The position numbers were made by a program, and so were the translations under genes. A stretch of 64,000 nucleotides of DNA from assembly GCF_014699115.1 (NCBI RefSeq), contig NZ_JACXAD010000011.1:1-64000 (forward strand), read 5' to 3'. Origin of the DNA: Hymenobacter montanus. GTDB lineage: Bacteria; Bacteroidota; Bacteroidia; Cytophagales; Hymenobacteraceae. The notes below the pieces were generated by a model. The model was not told where the DNA came from. It was given only the letters and a program-made list of their open reading frames with translations, and made no database searches. Shown here one piece after another: positions 1 to 10,328 of this stretch (the first letter of the stretch is position 1; every line of letters starts with the position of its first letter).

Positions 1-3000
1 AGCCGTAGGCCCGCTGCACCCCGTCGCGCCCCCGCCAGGTCTGCCCCGTCAGGTTCCCGGTGTATTGCTCGTAGCCGCGGGTGAAGCCCCGCTCGTAGTG
101 CAGGCTCAGACTGAACAAGTCCCGCGGGTCCGGGGCATAGGGGTTGTTCACACTCGTCAGCCAGCCGCGAATGTTGTAGGCGTAGTCCACCTCCTGCCGC
201 AGCCGACCCGTGCCCACGGTCTTCGTCAGCGACTGCCCCAGCTCATTGTAGGCCACGCGCGCCAGCGGGGTGGGCTGGGCCTCGCCGGGCAGTTGCTGAC
301 GCGTGCTCACCAGCCGCCCCGTGTGGTCGTAGGTGAAGAACTCAGCTACTTGCACGGGGGCGTGGTTCGGGCCCTCGTGCATGCTCACCGTCTGCAGAGG
401 CTGGCCCGTGAAATTCAGGCGGGTGGTGACCAGGTCGAGCCCACCCCGGGCGTTGGTGCTTTGCACCTGCACGGGCCGGGCCCGCTCGTCGTAGAAGGTC
501 GTCGTCATCAGCCACGCTCCCGCCTGCGTCCCCTCCACGCCCAGCACCCGGGTCTTGGTGCGCGTGACCAAGCCCGTGGTGCGCAGTACGTCGGCCACCG
601 GGGCCGTGCCCGCCGCGAACTGCCCGTCCAGGCTCGGGTTGTAGGCCACATCGGCCGTACCCTGCGCGTCCTGGTCGAAGTTATAGTCGTCGTAGTAGGT
701 CACCGTCAGCACCTGCCCCGGCCCGAAACCCTGCTGGCCCAGGCGCGGGAAGGCCTGGTCGGTGGTGTAGAATTGCGGATAAGCACTGCCAGTGGCCGTG
801 CGCTGCTCGTACTGCTGGGCCGCGTCAGGGGTAGCGTCGGCCTGCGCCTGCAGCGTCTCGCGGTCCACCGTCTGGGCGTGGGTCACCAGGCCGGTGAGCA
901 CGACCCGCCCCAGCGCGTCGTACTTGCTCCAGCTCCACTCCCGCCGCCCCCGCTGGGCCGCGTCCTGGCTCAGCACCGCCCGGTCCAGCTCGTCGTACAC
1001 CACCCACGTCTCCCCGTCCGTGCCCGGCACCTGCTTGGCGATTTGCCGACCGCGGCCGTCGAAGCGGTAGTGGAACAGGAAGGGCGCGGCACTGGTCGGC
1101 AATGGAGCTGGCCGGTTGCCCAGGGCCAGCACCCGCTTGGTGGCTTCGGGCGGCAGCACGTAGCGCTGATGGCCGAAGTCGTCGTAGACATACGCCGTGC
1201 GCAGCCAGCGCCGCCGCGTGTCCGCCCCGCTGCCGGTGCGGGCCCCTTCCACCTGCCGCAGCACGGGCTGCCCAAGCTTGTCCTTCCACTCGATCGTGGC
1301 GTAGCCCCCGCCGCCGGGCCCGGTCTGCTCGTCGGTGGTTTGCACCCCCCACAGCTCCCCGGGGGCGTAGTAGCCCTGGTAGCCGGGGTCCCGGTCCTGG
1401 GCCTCGTAGCCCGGGACAAAGCGCGGCACCGAGTCCTGGGCCGTGTTCGGCCGCTCCAGCCGCTCTTGCGCGTGCCCGCTGGTCAGCTGCCAGCTCTCGC
1501 CGGGCGCCGCCTGGGCCAGCACCCGGTTCAGGGGCGAGGGCTCGAACAGGGTTTCGGCGTAGGCCACCCCCGTCGGGGCCACCCCCCGGGCCGGGTCGTC
1601 GGCCGGCAGGGGCCCGAGCCCGGTCGGCTGGTAGAACTGCGCCTGGGCGGTCAGGGCCTGCACGTGGTAGCCCTGGCCCGTGGCCTGGGCCGGATCAGCC
1701 GGGTAGGGCAGGTACTGGCGGGGCTCGCGGCCCAGCCCGTCGTAGGCCTGGGGCTGGACCAAATCCCGCCGCTGGGGCGAGGCTTGGTGCTGCACCGTCT
1801 GCACGGGCCGCCCCAGCCCGTCGAGGTACACCGTGCGCATGGCCACCGAGTCCACCGGGGCCCGCGGCACCCGACTCGAGTCGGTCAGCGCCTCGCGTGG
1901 GGTCCAGGTGCGCACGAAGTTCACATCGCCCTGGGACGGAGCGTTCCAGTCGATGGGCTCGGCGAGGAGGGGGAGGATGGCCGGGCCCCGGTTGGTGTCA
2001 TCGGGGCGGTTGCGGGCCAGCGGGGGGTAGGGCAGCAGGTCGGCATAGACCATCGCCGAGTAGAGCTCGGTCGGGGCCAGGGCCCCGTCGGTGAACCAGC
2101 GGTTGTGCTCGGCTCGGCGGTAGGTGCCCTGCTCGGCGGCCGTGGCCACTTCCCAGCGCTTGGTGGCCAGCGTATCGCCGGGTAGGTTCACCCACTGCCC
2201 GGCCACCAGCCGCTGCCACTGGTAGCGGTAGACGTGCGCGGCGGCCGGGCCCGGCACCCGCAGCTCGAGCACGCCCCCGGCCAGGTAGCGGGCCGTGTCC
2301 ACCCCCACCGGCGGACGCTGCCCCCGCCCGTCGGCGTGGCTCAACCGCGCCAGCCCCGAGCCTTGATAGAGGCGCTCGAGGCTGGCGAAGTCCAGCCGGT
2401 TTTCTTGCACGTCCAGGCTGGCGGCCAGGCCCGTGGCCCCGCCCAGCTCCTCGACGCCGGTCAGCTCGTTGTCGGCCAGCGTGAGCAGGCGCAGGGCCGG
2501 GCGGGTGAGCACGGCCGCCGGCAGCGTGCCCGAAAGGCGGTTGCCGCTCAGGCTCACCCAGGCCAGGGCGCCGCCGGCTCCGAGCGTGGCCGGCAGCGAG
2601 CCCGTGAAGCGATTGTTATTCAGCGCCAGGGCCTGCAGTTGCGGCAGCTGGCCTAGCTCGACCGGCAGCGGGCCGCGGAGCTGGTTGTCGCTGGCGGAGG
2701 CCCAGGTCAGGTTTCGCAGCCCGGCCAGTGGCGCCAGCCCCCCCGTGAAGCGGTTGAAGGACAGGTCCAGCTCGCGCAGTTGCGCGCAGCGGCCCAGCCC
2801 CGCCGGCACGGCTTCGCTGAAGCGGTTGTGATCCAGCGCCAACACCTGCAGGGCAGCCCAGCGGCCCAACGAGTCGGGCAGGGCCCCGCTGAGCTGGTTG
2901 TGGGCCAGGTTCAGGTACGTGAGCTGGCTCAGGTAGGTCAGCGAGTCGGGCAGCGGGCCGCTGAGTTGGTTGTCCCCCAGCCAGCACTGCTGCAAGGCGT

Positions 3001-4192
3001 TCAGCCGTCCCCAGCCGGGGGGAATGGCCCCCGTCAGTTGGTTGCCCCCCAGCCGCAGCACCCGCAGCGGACTCGCCTGGGCCAGCCCCGCCGGCAGGAC
3101 ACCGGCCAGCCGGTTGAAGCCCAGGCGCAGTTCGCGCAGCGAGGCCGTCCAGCGCGGGGGCAGCGGCCCGCTGAACGCGTTGTACTCGGCGTCGACCAGT
3201 TCCAGTTGCGGCAGTTGCACCAACCCCGCGGGCAAGGGGCCCCGGAGCTGGTTGGCATTGACGCTCAGGCTCCGCAAGGCCCGCAACTGGTCCAGGCTGG
3301 CGGGCAGACGTCCGCGCAGCCCGCACTGGTTCAGGTTGAGCCACTGCAAGCGCCCGAGCTGGCCCCAGGCGGCCGGAATCGAGTCCTGGATGGGGTTCTG
3401 CCAGAGCTGCAGACTCGTCAGCTCGCCGAGCTGGCCCAGCTCGGCCGGCAGCGGGCCGGTGAGCTGGTTAACGGCCAGCACCAGCAGTTGCAGCTGCCGC
3501 AGCTGGCCCAGGGCGGGCGGGATCGGGCCGCTCAGGCGGTTGGCGTACAGGTCCAGCTCGCGCAGGCGCCAGAGCTGGCCCAGCTGTGGGGGAAGGGGCC
3601 CGGTGAGCAGGTTGTCGCTCAGGTTCAGGTGTTCCAGACGCACCAGGCGGCCCAACTCGGCGGGCACGGGCCCGGACAGGCGGTTCGAGCTCAAGCCAAG
3701 CACCCGCAGCGAGTCGAGCTGGGCCCAGGCCAGAGGCACTGGCCCGGTGAACTGGTTTTGCCAGAGTTGCAGTTGGCGCAGGTTAGGCAGGCTGCCCAGG
3801 CTGGCGGGCAAGGGCCCACTCAGGCGGTTGCCGGGCAAGTACAGCACTTGCAGGCCGCGCAGCAGCCCCAGGCTGGCGGGCAGCGGGCCACGCAAGCCGT
3901 TGCTGTACATGCCCAGCTCGACTACGTCGCCGTTGGCCACCCACACCCCGGCCCAGGCCGCGGCCTGGGCCAGCGTGGTGCCCGTGAGCCAGTTGGTGCG
4001 GGTGGTCCACTGCGGGCCGTCGGTGGCGTCGTAGAACTCCCGCAGCACCCGCAGCTCAGTCGTGTCGGCCACCAGGCCCTGGCCTGGCGGCACGGCCTGG
4101 GCCCGGGCTCCGAAAAAGGCGGCGCTCAGCCACAACAGCGCAGTCAGTGCCCAGCGCCCACCGGCGCGCGGGAAGAAGTAAAGAGCAGGCAT
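1..4192 (-). CDS. Secreted LRR-DUF6443-RHS protein, C-terminus cut off by the window edge
   Basis: Starts at ATG 4192-4190 and stays open to base 1 (about 1397 residues seen). A signal peptide of about 30 residues (MPALYFFPRAGGRWALTALL, then an Ala-rich stretch) is followed by many leucine-rich repeats of the NxLxGPLPxxLGxLxxL type up to about residue 600. A DUF6443-like segment begins near residue 755 (FVRTWTPREALTD) and YD/RHS repeats follow to the edge (GNLTGQTWRGRDG). It lies 51 bases downstream of the YD-repeat gene at 4244-7540, so the two are probably one operon. It is a close paralogue, in opposite orientation, of the complete protein at 33533-39148 but has a longer LRR region. By analogy it should end in a variable, probably toxic tip outside this window. 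It is likely exported and cell-surface or released; the toxin role is inference. Confidence 0.85.
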   Translation of the reverse strand, partial: MPALYFFPRAGGRWALTALLWLSAAFFGARAQAVPPGQGLVADTTELRVLREFYDATDGPQWTTRTNWLTGTTLAQAAAWAGVWVANGDVVELGMYSNGLRGPLPASLGLLRGLQVLYLPGNRLSGPLPASLGSLPNLRQLQLWQNQFTGPVPLAWAQLDSLRVLGLSSNRLSGPVPAELGRLVRLEHLNLSDNLLTGPLPPQLGQLWRLRELDLYANRLSGPIPPALGQLRQLQLLVLAVNQLTGPLPAELGQLGELTSLQLWQNPIQDSIPAAWGQLGRLQWLNLNQCGLRGRLPASLDQLRALRSLSVNANQLRGPLPAGLVQLPQLELVDAEYNAFSGPLPPRWTASLRELRLGFNRLAGVLPAGLAQASPLRVLRLGGNQLTGAIPPGWGRLNALQQCWLGDNQLSGPLPDSLTYLSQLTYLNLAHNQLSGALPDSLGRWAALQVLALDHNRFSEAVPAGLGRCAQLRELDLSFNRFTGGLAPLAGLRNLTWASASDNQLRGPLPVELGQLPQLQALALNNNRFTGSLPATLGAGGALAWVSLSGNRLSGTLPAAVLTRPALRLLTLADNELTGVEELGGATGLAASLDVQENRLDFASLERLYQGSGLARLSHADGRGQRPPVGVDTARYLAGGVLELRVPGPAAAHVYRYQWQRLVAGQWVNLPGDTLATKRWEVATAAEQGTYRRAEHNRWFTDGALAPTELYSAMVYADLLPYPPLARNRPDDTNRGPAILPLLAEPIDWNAPSQGDVNFVRTWTPREALTDSSRVPRAPVDSVAMRTVYLDGLGRPVQTVQHQASPQRRDLVQPQAYDGLGREPRQYLPYPADPAQATGQGYHVQALTAQAQFYQPTGLGPLPADDPARGVAPTGVAYAETLFEPSPLNRVLAQAAPGESWQLTSGHAQERLERPNTAQDSVPRFVPGYEAQDRDPGYQGYYAPGELWGVQTTDEQTGPGGGGYATIEWKDKLGQPVLRQVEGARTGSGADTRRRWLRTAYVYDDFGHQRYVLPPEATKRVLALGNRPAPLPTSAAPFLFHYRFDGRGRQIAKQVPGTDGETWVVYDELDRAVLSQDAAQRGRREWSWSKYDALGRVVLTGLVTHAQTVDRETLQAQADATPDAAQQYEQRTATGSAYPQFYTTDQAFPRLGQQGFGPGQVLTVTYYDDYNFDQDAQGTADVAYNPSLDGQFAAGTAPVADVLRTTGLVTRTKTRVLGVEGTQAGAWLMTTTFYDERARPVQVQSTNARGGLDLVTTRLNFTGQPLQTVSMHEGPNHAPVQVAEFFTYDHTGRLVSTRQQLPGEAQPTPLARVAYNELGQSLTKTVGTGRLRQEVDYAYNIRGWLTSVNNPYAPDPRDLFSLSLHYERGFTRGYEQYTGNLTGQTWRGRDGVQRAYG

Positions 4193-4243
4193 AATCAGCA
4201 AAGAAAAGTAAGGAGAAAGAACCCGCGGCAGCGCGGCCCGGGC

Positions 4244-7200
4244 TTAGTGGCCGGCATAGTGGTACTGCTGCTGGGAGAGCACCCGACCTTGGTCATCGCG
4301 GGTGCGTAGCAAGCGGCCCAGCCCGTCGTATTCGTAGAAGGTGGTGCGCCCCGCCGGGTCGGTTTGCGAGGTCAGGCCCACCAGGGACTGCTGCGTGAAG
4401 GTGGTGACGCGCGCCTGGGGCAGTTGGCGGCGCAAGGGCTGCAGCAGCTGGCGCACCTGCGCGTCAGTGCCGGGATGAGGGCCGGCCAGCTGGCGCACGG
4501 CCGCCGCGCCCAACACGGCAATTAGCTGGCTATAAGTGGCGTTTTCCACCTGGGCCACGAGGCCGCTGCGGTCGTACCCCCATAAGTAGCTGGTCACGGG
4601 CGCGTGCGGCAGGCGGCGTTCCACCAGCAAGCCCGTGGCCGGGTCGTAGCACACGCTATCCGTTGGGGCGTAGCGCGTATCGCTTTTGAATGCGGTGAAG
4701 GCCCCGTTGGCGCTGCGCTCGGCGTTGGGCCCGGCCACGGGTTGGCTCAGGCGCAAGTCCCAGTGGCCGGCCGCGTGCCGCCCGGCCGGACCATAAAAGG
4801 TTAGCTGCCCACCAACCAGTGCTGAGTCGGCGTCCGTCAATCCCCGCCGCCACCGCTGCGTTTCCACCACCGGGTTGAAATGATTGACGCGCAAGGCCAC
4901 CACCGCCGGCCTGGCCGTGTAGTCGCTCAAACGCTTGTAGTGCTGAATGTCCCAGCCCATGTTGGAACGAGTGGCCATGCGCACCAGCCGCTGGCGCCGG
5001 TAGGAGGAGCGGGTGCTGGAGGCCAGCACCGCCCCCTGTTCGTCGTAGCGCAGCTGCTCCGTTAGAACGGGTGCCTCAAAGGCGGCGTGCAGGTCGTACA
5101 TGTCCACCCCGTATTGCTCCGGTTCCTGCGTGGCAGGAATAGTAACCCCGGGGAGAATCTTCGATCGCAAGCGAGACCGAATGGTGATAAAAGATACGAC
5201 ACTGTCCGTTGCATAGGTGTAGTTTTCACTGCTCGCTAATTGCCGCCCCCCTGGGCGCGATGGATCCTGCCGGTAAATCAGCCGCCGGTGCAGTACCACA
5301 TCGTTGAATTGTTGCGGGCGGTGAGTAAAATAACTGACTGTCATTCCTTGGTCGTTTCCCTCCCGCTCGGTGACTTCGCGGTAATAAAAACTATATTTAT
5401 TGAATTCATTGCCCAAACCTTGATTATCCGAGGACGTGATGGTGAAACTGCGTGTCCACGCGTAAACAGGCAGCCCGTTTGTGGGGTCTAAGCAGCCTCC
5501 GGATGATCCTATTCCAGATTCACTATAGGACCATTGGTCGAAGCCCATGCCGTACTGCGGCAACAGCGAGACCCCGGAGGGCGATCGGCCCAGCCCGGAA
5601 TCGTAGGAATACGTGCGGACCAAGGGCGGGGCGCCCGCAGCCGTCGTAGTCGTGCGCCGAACCCGCACGCCGGGTCCGGGCAACCCGAACTTGAACAAGG
5701 TCGAGTCCCGGTAAGCCATATGAACGGTTAGGAACATGATCTCGTCGTTCTGCTCCACGTACAGCTTTGCCACGTAGTTGCCCGGCATCAAATGAAACGT
5801 GAAGTCCTTGCCGTCGGTCGACGCCGGGGCCCGGTACGTACCGGGGTCCTGGTTCGTAATGAGCGCGTCTCCCGTGGGCAAGCGCTGCCAGATGTTGAAA
5901 TCCTGGAGCCGGTTGTTGCTTTCGGTAGGCTGACGCGAGAGCCCGACCAGGACCTCGCCTTCCTGCTTAACTTCGAACGGCAGAAAACCCGACGTGGTGA
6001 CCGGTATCCGGCCCCCGTCCAAAGGCTTCGCGGTGCTGGGATCGAATCCCACCGGGCCCAGAACGATTACTTCTTCAACCAGGGGAATGTCGGTGGACTC
6101 CGCCGCGAGGCGCCCGGGCTCGTACTCCCAGCGGCTCGTTCCTCCGGTGGGGTAGCGAACCTGCTCCAAGGCCCCCGCGACCGCGCTCAGGAAGTTTGGG
6201 CGTCGGTCCGCGGCCAAGCTTCCCAACCGCGGGTCCGCCAGCAGCGTAGGTACTGTGGTTGTCGTGTAATCACCGTTACGAATGGCACCGTTGGCGTAGC
6301 CCCAGTAGTCTTGCGCAGCACTGCCACGGGCGAGCATATCTCCTGCAACATAGAAGAAGCGATAAGCCGGCAGCGCCATTCCGTTGGCGCTTTCCTGCAG
6401 GGAGTCAAGTCGTAGCCGGTACTCCGTTGAAGTGTTTCCGTCAAAATGGGATTGGTATAGCTGTATGCTTCTTATCTCCCGGCGGCCACCGGTTGTGGCG
6501 ATCAAGCGCACCCGTTGTAGTTCGTGACTCGTGCGGTTGCGCACCAGTAGCAAGTGCCCGCCCCGGCCCGTAATGGAGTCTAAGTACTGCGACTCCAGAC
6601 GATTGGGAAACATAAAAACATTATGAAACGGATAATCCGCCGGCGAGCCGCAATTTCCGGTGGTTTCGGGCAGCGTAACGGAGAATTGGCCCGTGGTAAC
6701 GGAGCACCGATTAGGAGCTAGCTCAAAGCCGTGGTTGGTGTAATAAAAGCGCAGCGTATCGGCGTTGTCGGTAGAAATGATGCGCGTAAGCTGCCAAGCC
6801 GACGTATAGGTGCCCAACGTGCTGAAGGTCGAACCGAAATTGTTGTGGTTGGGGCGGGTCTGCTCCCGGACTTGAAATTGGTAACGTATCCCGCTTTCGG
6901 TGGTGATCTGGAAACCCCCGCTGGCAATCCGGCGGATGTGCAAAGGTTGTTGGGGGAGCAATATAATGGCGGTATCTTGCATAACAAAGCGGCCCGACGC
7001 TCCCCCCGGTAACGAAAAAGAATACACATCCGGCGCCGAATCCGCCAACCCATCGGCCACCCGCTTAAGGTAGCGTTGGTCGCTCACGCCGGCGTAGACG
7101 TTCGCCGGGCGGTACTCGTTGCCAGCGCCAACGGGGGCTCCGTCGTACAGGCCGTTGACTTGTACGCTGATGCTTGCGCCCGCCTGCAGGGCCCAGCCGA

Positions 7201-7540
7201 GCCCCACCAGGTCCCAGGGCTGGTACACCTGAAGCCCGGTATACGAATAAGCCAACGAAACCGGCAACTGCAACTCCCCGGAAGTTATGTTGGCTAACGG
7301 AACTGCCAATTGCGCGGCGCCAGTGGGCAGGTCAACCAGCTTTTGCGAATCAAATCGCGCGAAGCTGGTGAGGGTCGGCGACGTGGGAACAAACTTGGGC
7401 GGCAGCAAGTCCATGCTCCGGTCCTGCGCTTGGGCGCTCACATAACCAAGAAGGACGATGGCCGACAGCCAGGTTCGGCAATACGTCAATGCGCCCGCGA
7501 ATGCCTTGTTGCCAAGGCGGCCCAGTACTGGTGTCTTCAT
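4244..7540 (-). CDS. Secreted YD-repeat (RHS-type) protein
   Basis: 1098 residues from ATG 7540, chosen because it begins directly with a signal peptide (MKTPVLGRLGNKAF, hydrophobic core, cut near SAQAQ); a start 18 codons upstream would put a basic stretch before it. The body has the features of the Bacteroidota RHS partner proteins: an N-terminal segment on tidy beta strands (LPVSLAYSYTGLQV), a middle region rich in aromatic and Gly residues, and a final YD repeat (TTFYEYDGLGRLLRTRDDQG) ending in QQQYHYAGH. The gene directly downstream is the LRR-DUF6443-RHS protein, and a truncated copy of this gene's 3' end precedes the second RHS gene (32948-33472). The two-gene order is therefore conserved in both loci, suggesting that the proteins work together. 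No catalytic motif is visible. Confidence 0.75.
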   Translation of the reverse strand: MKTPVLGRLGNKAFAGALTYCRTWLSAIVLLGYVSAQAQDRSMDLLPPKFVPTSPTLTSFARFDSQKLVDLPTGAAQLAVPLANITSGELQLPVSLAYSYTGLQVYQPWDLVGLGWALQAGASISVQVNGLYDGAPVGAGNEYRPANVYAGVSDQRYLKRVADGLADSAPDVYSFSLPGGASGRFVMQDTAIILLPQQPLHIRRIASGGFQITTESGIRYQFQVREQTRPNHNNFGSTFSTLGTYTSAWQLTRIISTDNADTLRFYYTNHGFELAPNRCSVTTGQFSVTLPETTGNCGSPADYPFHNVFMFPNRLESQYLDSITGRGGHLLLVRNRTSHELQRVRLIATTGGRREIRSIQLYQSHFDGNTSTEYRLRLDSLQESANGMALPAYRFFYVAGDMLARGSAAQDYWGYANGAIRNGDYTTTTVPTLLADPRLGSLAADRRPNFLSAVAGALEQVRYPTGGTSRWEYEPGRLAAESTDIPLVEEVIVLGPVGFDPSTAKPLDGGRIPVTTSGFLPFEVKQEGEVLVGLSRQPTESNNRLQDFNIWQRLPTGDALITNQDPGTYRAPASTDGKDFTFHLMPGNYVAKLYVEQNDEIMFLTVHMAYRDSTLFKFGLPGPGVRVRRTTTTAAGAPPLVRTYSYDSGLGRSPSGVSLLPQYGMGFDQWSYSESGIGSSGGCLDPTNGLPVYAWTRSFTITSSDNQGLGNEFNKYSFYYREVTEREGNDQGMTVSYFTHRPQQFNDVVLHRRLIYRQDPSRPGGRQLASSENYTYATDSVVSFITIRSRLRSKILPGVTIPATQEPEQYGVDMYDLHAAFEAPVLTEQLRYDEQGAVLASSTRSSYRRQRLVRMATRSNMGWDIQHYKRLSDYTARPAVVALRVNHFNPVVETQRWRRGLTDADSALVGGQLTFYGPAGRHAAGHWDLRLSQPVAGPNAERSANGAFTAFKSDTRYAPTDSVCYDPATGLLVERRLPHAPVTSYLWGYDRSGLVAQVENATYSQLIAVLGAAAVRQLAGPHPGTDAQVRQLLQPLRRQLPQARVTTFTQQSLVGLTSQTDPAGRTTFYEYDGLGRLLRTRDDQGRVLSQQQYHYAGH

Positions 7541-8444
7541 GCGAAAAATAATAGAAATAGTGGTTCTGGGCCGCCAAGGTGTTATTAGACCCACGCACGC
7601 AGGCGCCCGGCTTTGCTATGCAGCGGAGCTGGGCAGGCAATAAGGAGTTGACTTAAAAGCGAAGCATTGGTAAGGGCAACGGGTAGAAATGGGGCTGGGC
7701 CAGCAACCGGCGCGGCCACGCGAAACATTAAGCCGCCCCAGAACGGCGGTCAAAACACCCATGACAGCTCGAATGCCACAGGAACAGCAGAAAGCAACCC
7801 GCTACCTAACAAAGCTGTCACGTAGTTATGCGGGAAAACACTACCCCAGATGGAAACCTGGATTAATGACCGCAAATTAAGCTCGTTTTACTTTTTCTGG
7901 AAATTATTTAATCTATTAATACTACAAGCTCAAGCTTTGTATTATTTATCAACTTAGTAATGAATGATATAAAATATCAATAAAACCTTATCCTATCCGC
8001 TTAACCAGGTGCCTATCAGCAAGTCGCTCCCTTCCCTGCCGTCACTTCGTACGTGTCTGAGAGTTCATAAATCTTTCGGGCGGGTGGTGTGTATGAACCG
8101 GAGGCCAGGCATCTGCCTCCCCCGTTAACAATACCCAAATCAGGGGCGCAATACGCCCGCCCCAAACTTTTGACCGGTTACTTTGTGCCCGCATTATTTA
8201 CAATCCGTTGGTGGCTCATGCTTTACTCCAGCGCTTCCCAGTGGGAATTTTTCGCAAGCCTGCAGCCCCCTGGCCGAGCTGAGTATCTCGCTAAAGAACA
8301 GCAAGAAGCGGCCCGGCCGGACTACCCCGGGTGTAGCAAAGCACCTCCCTTAAGGATGGCCACTACCCGCTTGAGCAAAGCCGGTGTAGTGCTTCGCCGG
8401 GCTCGCCTGCTGAACTTTGCTTTTTAAGGTAAGTGTCAAGCCAT
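7541..8444. other. Gene-free divergent intergenic region
   Basis: About 900 bases between the RHS operon (minus) and the O-antigen-ligase-like gene (plus). It contains a strongly AT-rich block at about 7870-7995, unlike the GC-rich surroundings, which probably holds the promoters. Open frames here (for example 8089-8427) have no recognisable protein character. A similar AT-rich block precedes the second RHS locus (about 32690-32945). Confidence 0.5.
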
Positions 8445-9713
8445 ATGCCACTAGTTTTCGCGCACTATTATTCTTCCGGCCGTTTTTCGCGGCACCTGTT
8501 ATGGCTAGCCTGCCTGGCGGGCGTGCTGGGGCTGCTGGCGGCGCGGGCCCTGGTGGCCCTGGCCCCCGTGGCGGGCGTGTTCGCGGTGCTGGCCAACCCG
8601 CACTTGCGGCGCGACCTGCCGGCTTACTGGCGCAACGGGGCCGCCCTGCGGGCAGCGGCCATCGTGGCTTTTTTACTGCTGAGCAGTTGCTACACCAGCG
8701 ACTGGCCGGTCTGGCGCCACGAAGTATTTCGCAGCCTGCCCTGGCTGGGGGTGCCGCTGGCTTTTACGCTGGCGGTCCCGCTCACGCCGGGGCAGCGGCT
8801 GTCGGTAGGGGCATTCTTCGTGCTGGGCACTACCGCCGTGGGCCTGGCCACCCTGGGCCAATACCTGCTGAACCCCGCTCAGGCCAACGAAGCCATTCAC
8901 ATCGGGCAGAACATGCAGGCCATTACCCGCGTTTTTCACATTTCGTTTGGGGTTATGCTGGCCCAGAGCTTCTTCTGGGGCCTGCTCCTGCAGCGGCACC
9001 CGTTAGCGGCCCCTTGGCTGCGGGCCGCGCTGCTGGCGTCCGCCGGAGCCATCCTGCTGGTCCTGCACGTACTGGCCTACCGGACGGGGCTGCTGGTGCT
9101 CTACGTCGGGCTGCTGGCGGTAGTGGGCTGGCTGCTGGCCCGCCGGCACCTGGCCTGGGGCCTGGGGTTGCTGGCCCTGCTGGGGCTGGGGCCCTGGCTG
9201 GCCTACCACACGCTCGAATCGGTACGGCAGCGCACCAACGCCACCGTGTGGGATGTGCAGCAGTATACGCAGGGGCACGACATCAACAACTACTCCCTGG
9301 CCCGCCGGCTGGCGGCAATGGAAACGGCAATCACCGTCATCCGCCAGCACTGGCTGCTGGGCGTGGGGCCGGCCGATAGCCACGCGGCCATGATGGACCA
9401 GTACAGCTGGCGCGATTTCGGGCTGCGGCCCGCCAACCGCATCGAAGTACACAACCAATACCTGGATGCCCTGCTGGGCGGCGGGCTGGTAGGGCTGGCC
9501 CTGTGGCTGGCGGTGCTGTTTTGGCCCTTGGCCCAGCCCCGGACCCGGCGCAATCCCTACATCTGCTTTTTTATCCTCACCCAGGCCACGGTCATGATGG
9601 TCGCCGACGTGCTAAGCCTGCAAATTGGCCTGAACATGTTCGTTTTTGGCTACGGGTTTCTGGTGGTAGCGGAGGAAGCCCAGGGCAACAATCCCGCGCC
9701 TGCTGCTGGCTGA
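8445..9713 (+). CDS. O-antigen ligase-like membrane protein (Wzy/WaaL family)
   Basis: 422 residues from ATG 8445; a GTG at 8433 in the same frame is an alternative. Roughly ten or more hydrophobic segments run through the protein, with a large soluble loop near residues 265-335. That loop contains the family hallmark near its end: HNQYLDALLGGGLVGL, just before the last membrane segments. Members of this family polymerise or ligate surface polysaccharide in the inner membrane using lipid-linked donors; the exact substrate cannot be told. The gene stands alone, with no glycosyltransferases beside it, so it may be an orphan ligase, possibly linked to glycosylation of T9SS cargo such as the next gene. 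The family is clear from topology and the HNxYL motif; the role is inference. Confidence 0.75.
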   Translation: MPLVFAHYYSSGRFSRHLLWLACLAGVLGLLAARALVALAPVAGVFAVLANPHLRRDLPAYWRNGAALRAAAIVAFLLLSSCYTSDWPVWRHEVFRSLPWLGVPLAFTLAVPLTPGQRLSVGAFFVLGTTAVGLATLGQYLLNPAQANEAIHIGQNMQAITRVFHISFGVMLAQSFFWGLLLQRHPLAAPWLRAALLASAGAILLVLHVLAYRTGLLVLYVGLLAVVGWLLARRHLAWGLGLLALLGLGPWLAYHTLESVRQRTNATVWDVQQYTQGHDINNYSLARRLAAMETAITVIRQHWLLGVGPADSHAAMMDQYSWRDFGLRPANRIEVHNQYLDALLGGGLVGLALWLAVLFWPLAQPRTRRNPYICFFILTQATVMMVADVLSLQIGLNMFVFGYGFLVVAEEAQGNNPAPAAG

Positions 9714-10328
9714 CCCGCCGCGCCTGAGCGCCTGGGCCAAAGCGGTGTGGCTAGCTGATAAGAAGCTCCTACCCTGAGCTGGCCGCCTGCTCCCGGCCAC
9801 GTGCGGCCGGCCAGGCTTACACCGAGAGCAGCCAATTAGAACCAGCACTTTCCCGCGGTACCAGGCCGTGGCATCGTTTACCCGAAGGCGGCTATTCAAT
9901 GCCCGACACGACGACTTCGGTCGGGGGCCCGCAGGAAAAGATGTAATTCGGAGCTTGCCCTATTCGGGATTTTATCGGCGTACCGCTTTGCCCCGCCGTC
10001 GACCACCAGACGCTGGCAAATGATACCGTGACGGCGCGTTGCCGCGCCACCGGCGAGCCGAGCCACCTGCCTATGATGGAGCTCCATACCTTTATCATTC
10101 AATCAATTACTCCCTTCAGGTTTTTTGGGAGAACGTAGGGCCGGAACTTCTCCCGCAGCGGGGTTAAAGAGCCGCGAAACATGGCGCGGGCTCCCGAGAA
10201 TTTCCGTTTCGACAAGGCTTGGTCCTACTGGAAAGGAAGCCCTTCTGGTTTTTCTTGCTGAATATAGCATATTTTGCGTGCCCGTTCCTACGGAACGCTA
10301 CTTCCTCCACTCTCATCTACCACGCTAT
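9714..10328. other. Gene-free intergenic region
   Basis: About 615 bases between two plus-strand genes. Short minus-strand frames at 9892-10102 have no recognisable motif and overlap each other, so I do not call a gene. The promoter of the T9SS gene should lie in the less GC-rich stretch around 10085-10320. I see no strong repeat or hairpin. Confidence 0.4.

Noticed and set aside
65..2185. A 706-codon plus-strand open frame
   Set aside because: It is the shadow of the minus-strand RHS gene; the composition is Gly/Arg/Pro/Val low complexity and the minus frame has clear LRR, DUF6443 and RHS motifs.
8089..8427. Possible 112-residue protein upstream of the O-antigen-ligase-like gene
   Set aside because: No motif, odd composition and no neighbour support; more likely promoter region.
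9892..10102. Two overlapping 68-codon minus-strand frames
   Set aside because: They overlap each other in different frames and neither has recognisable features.
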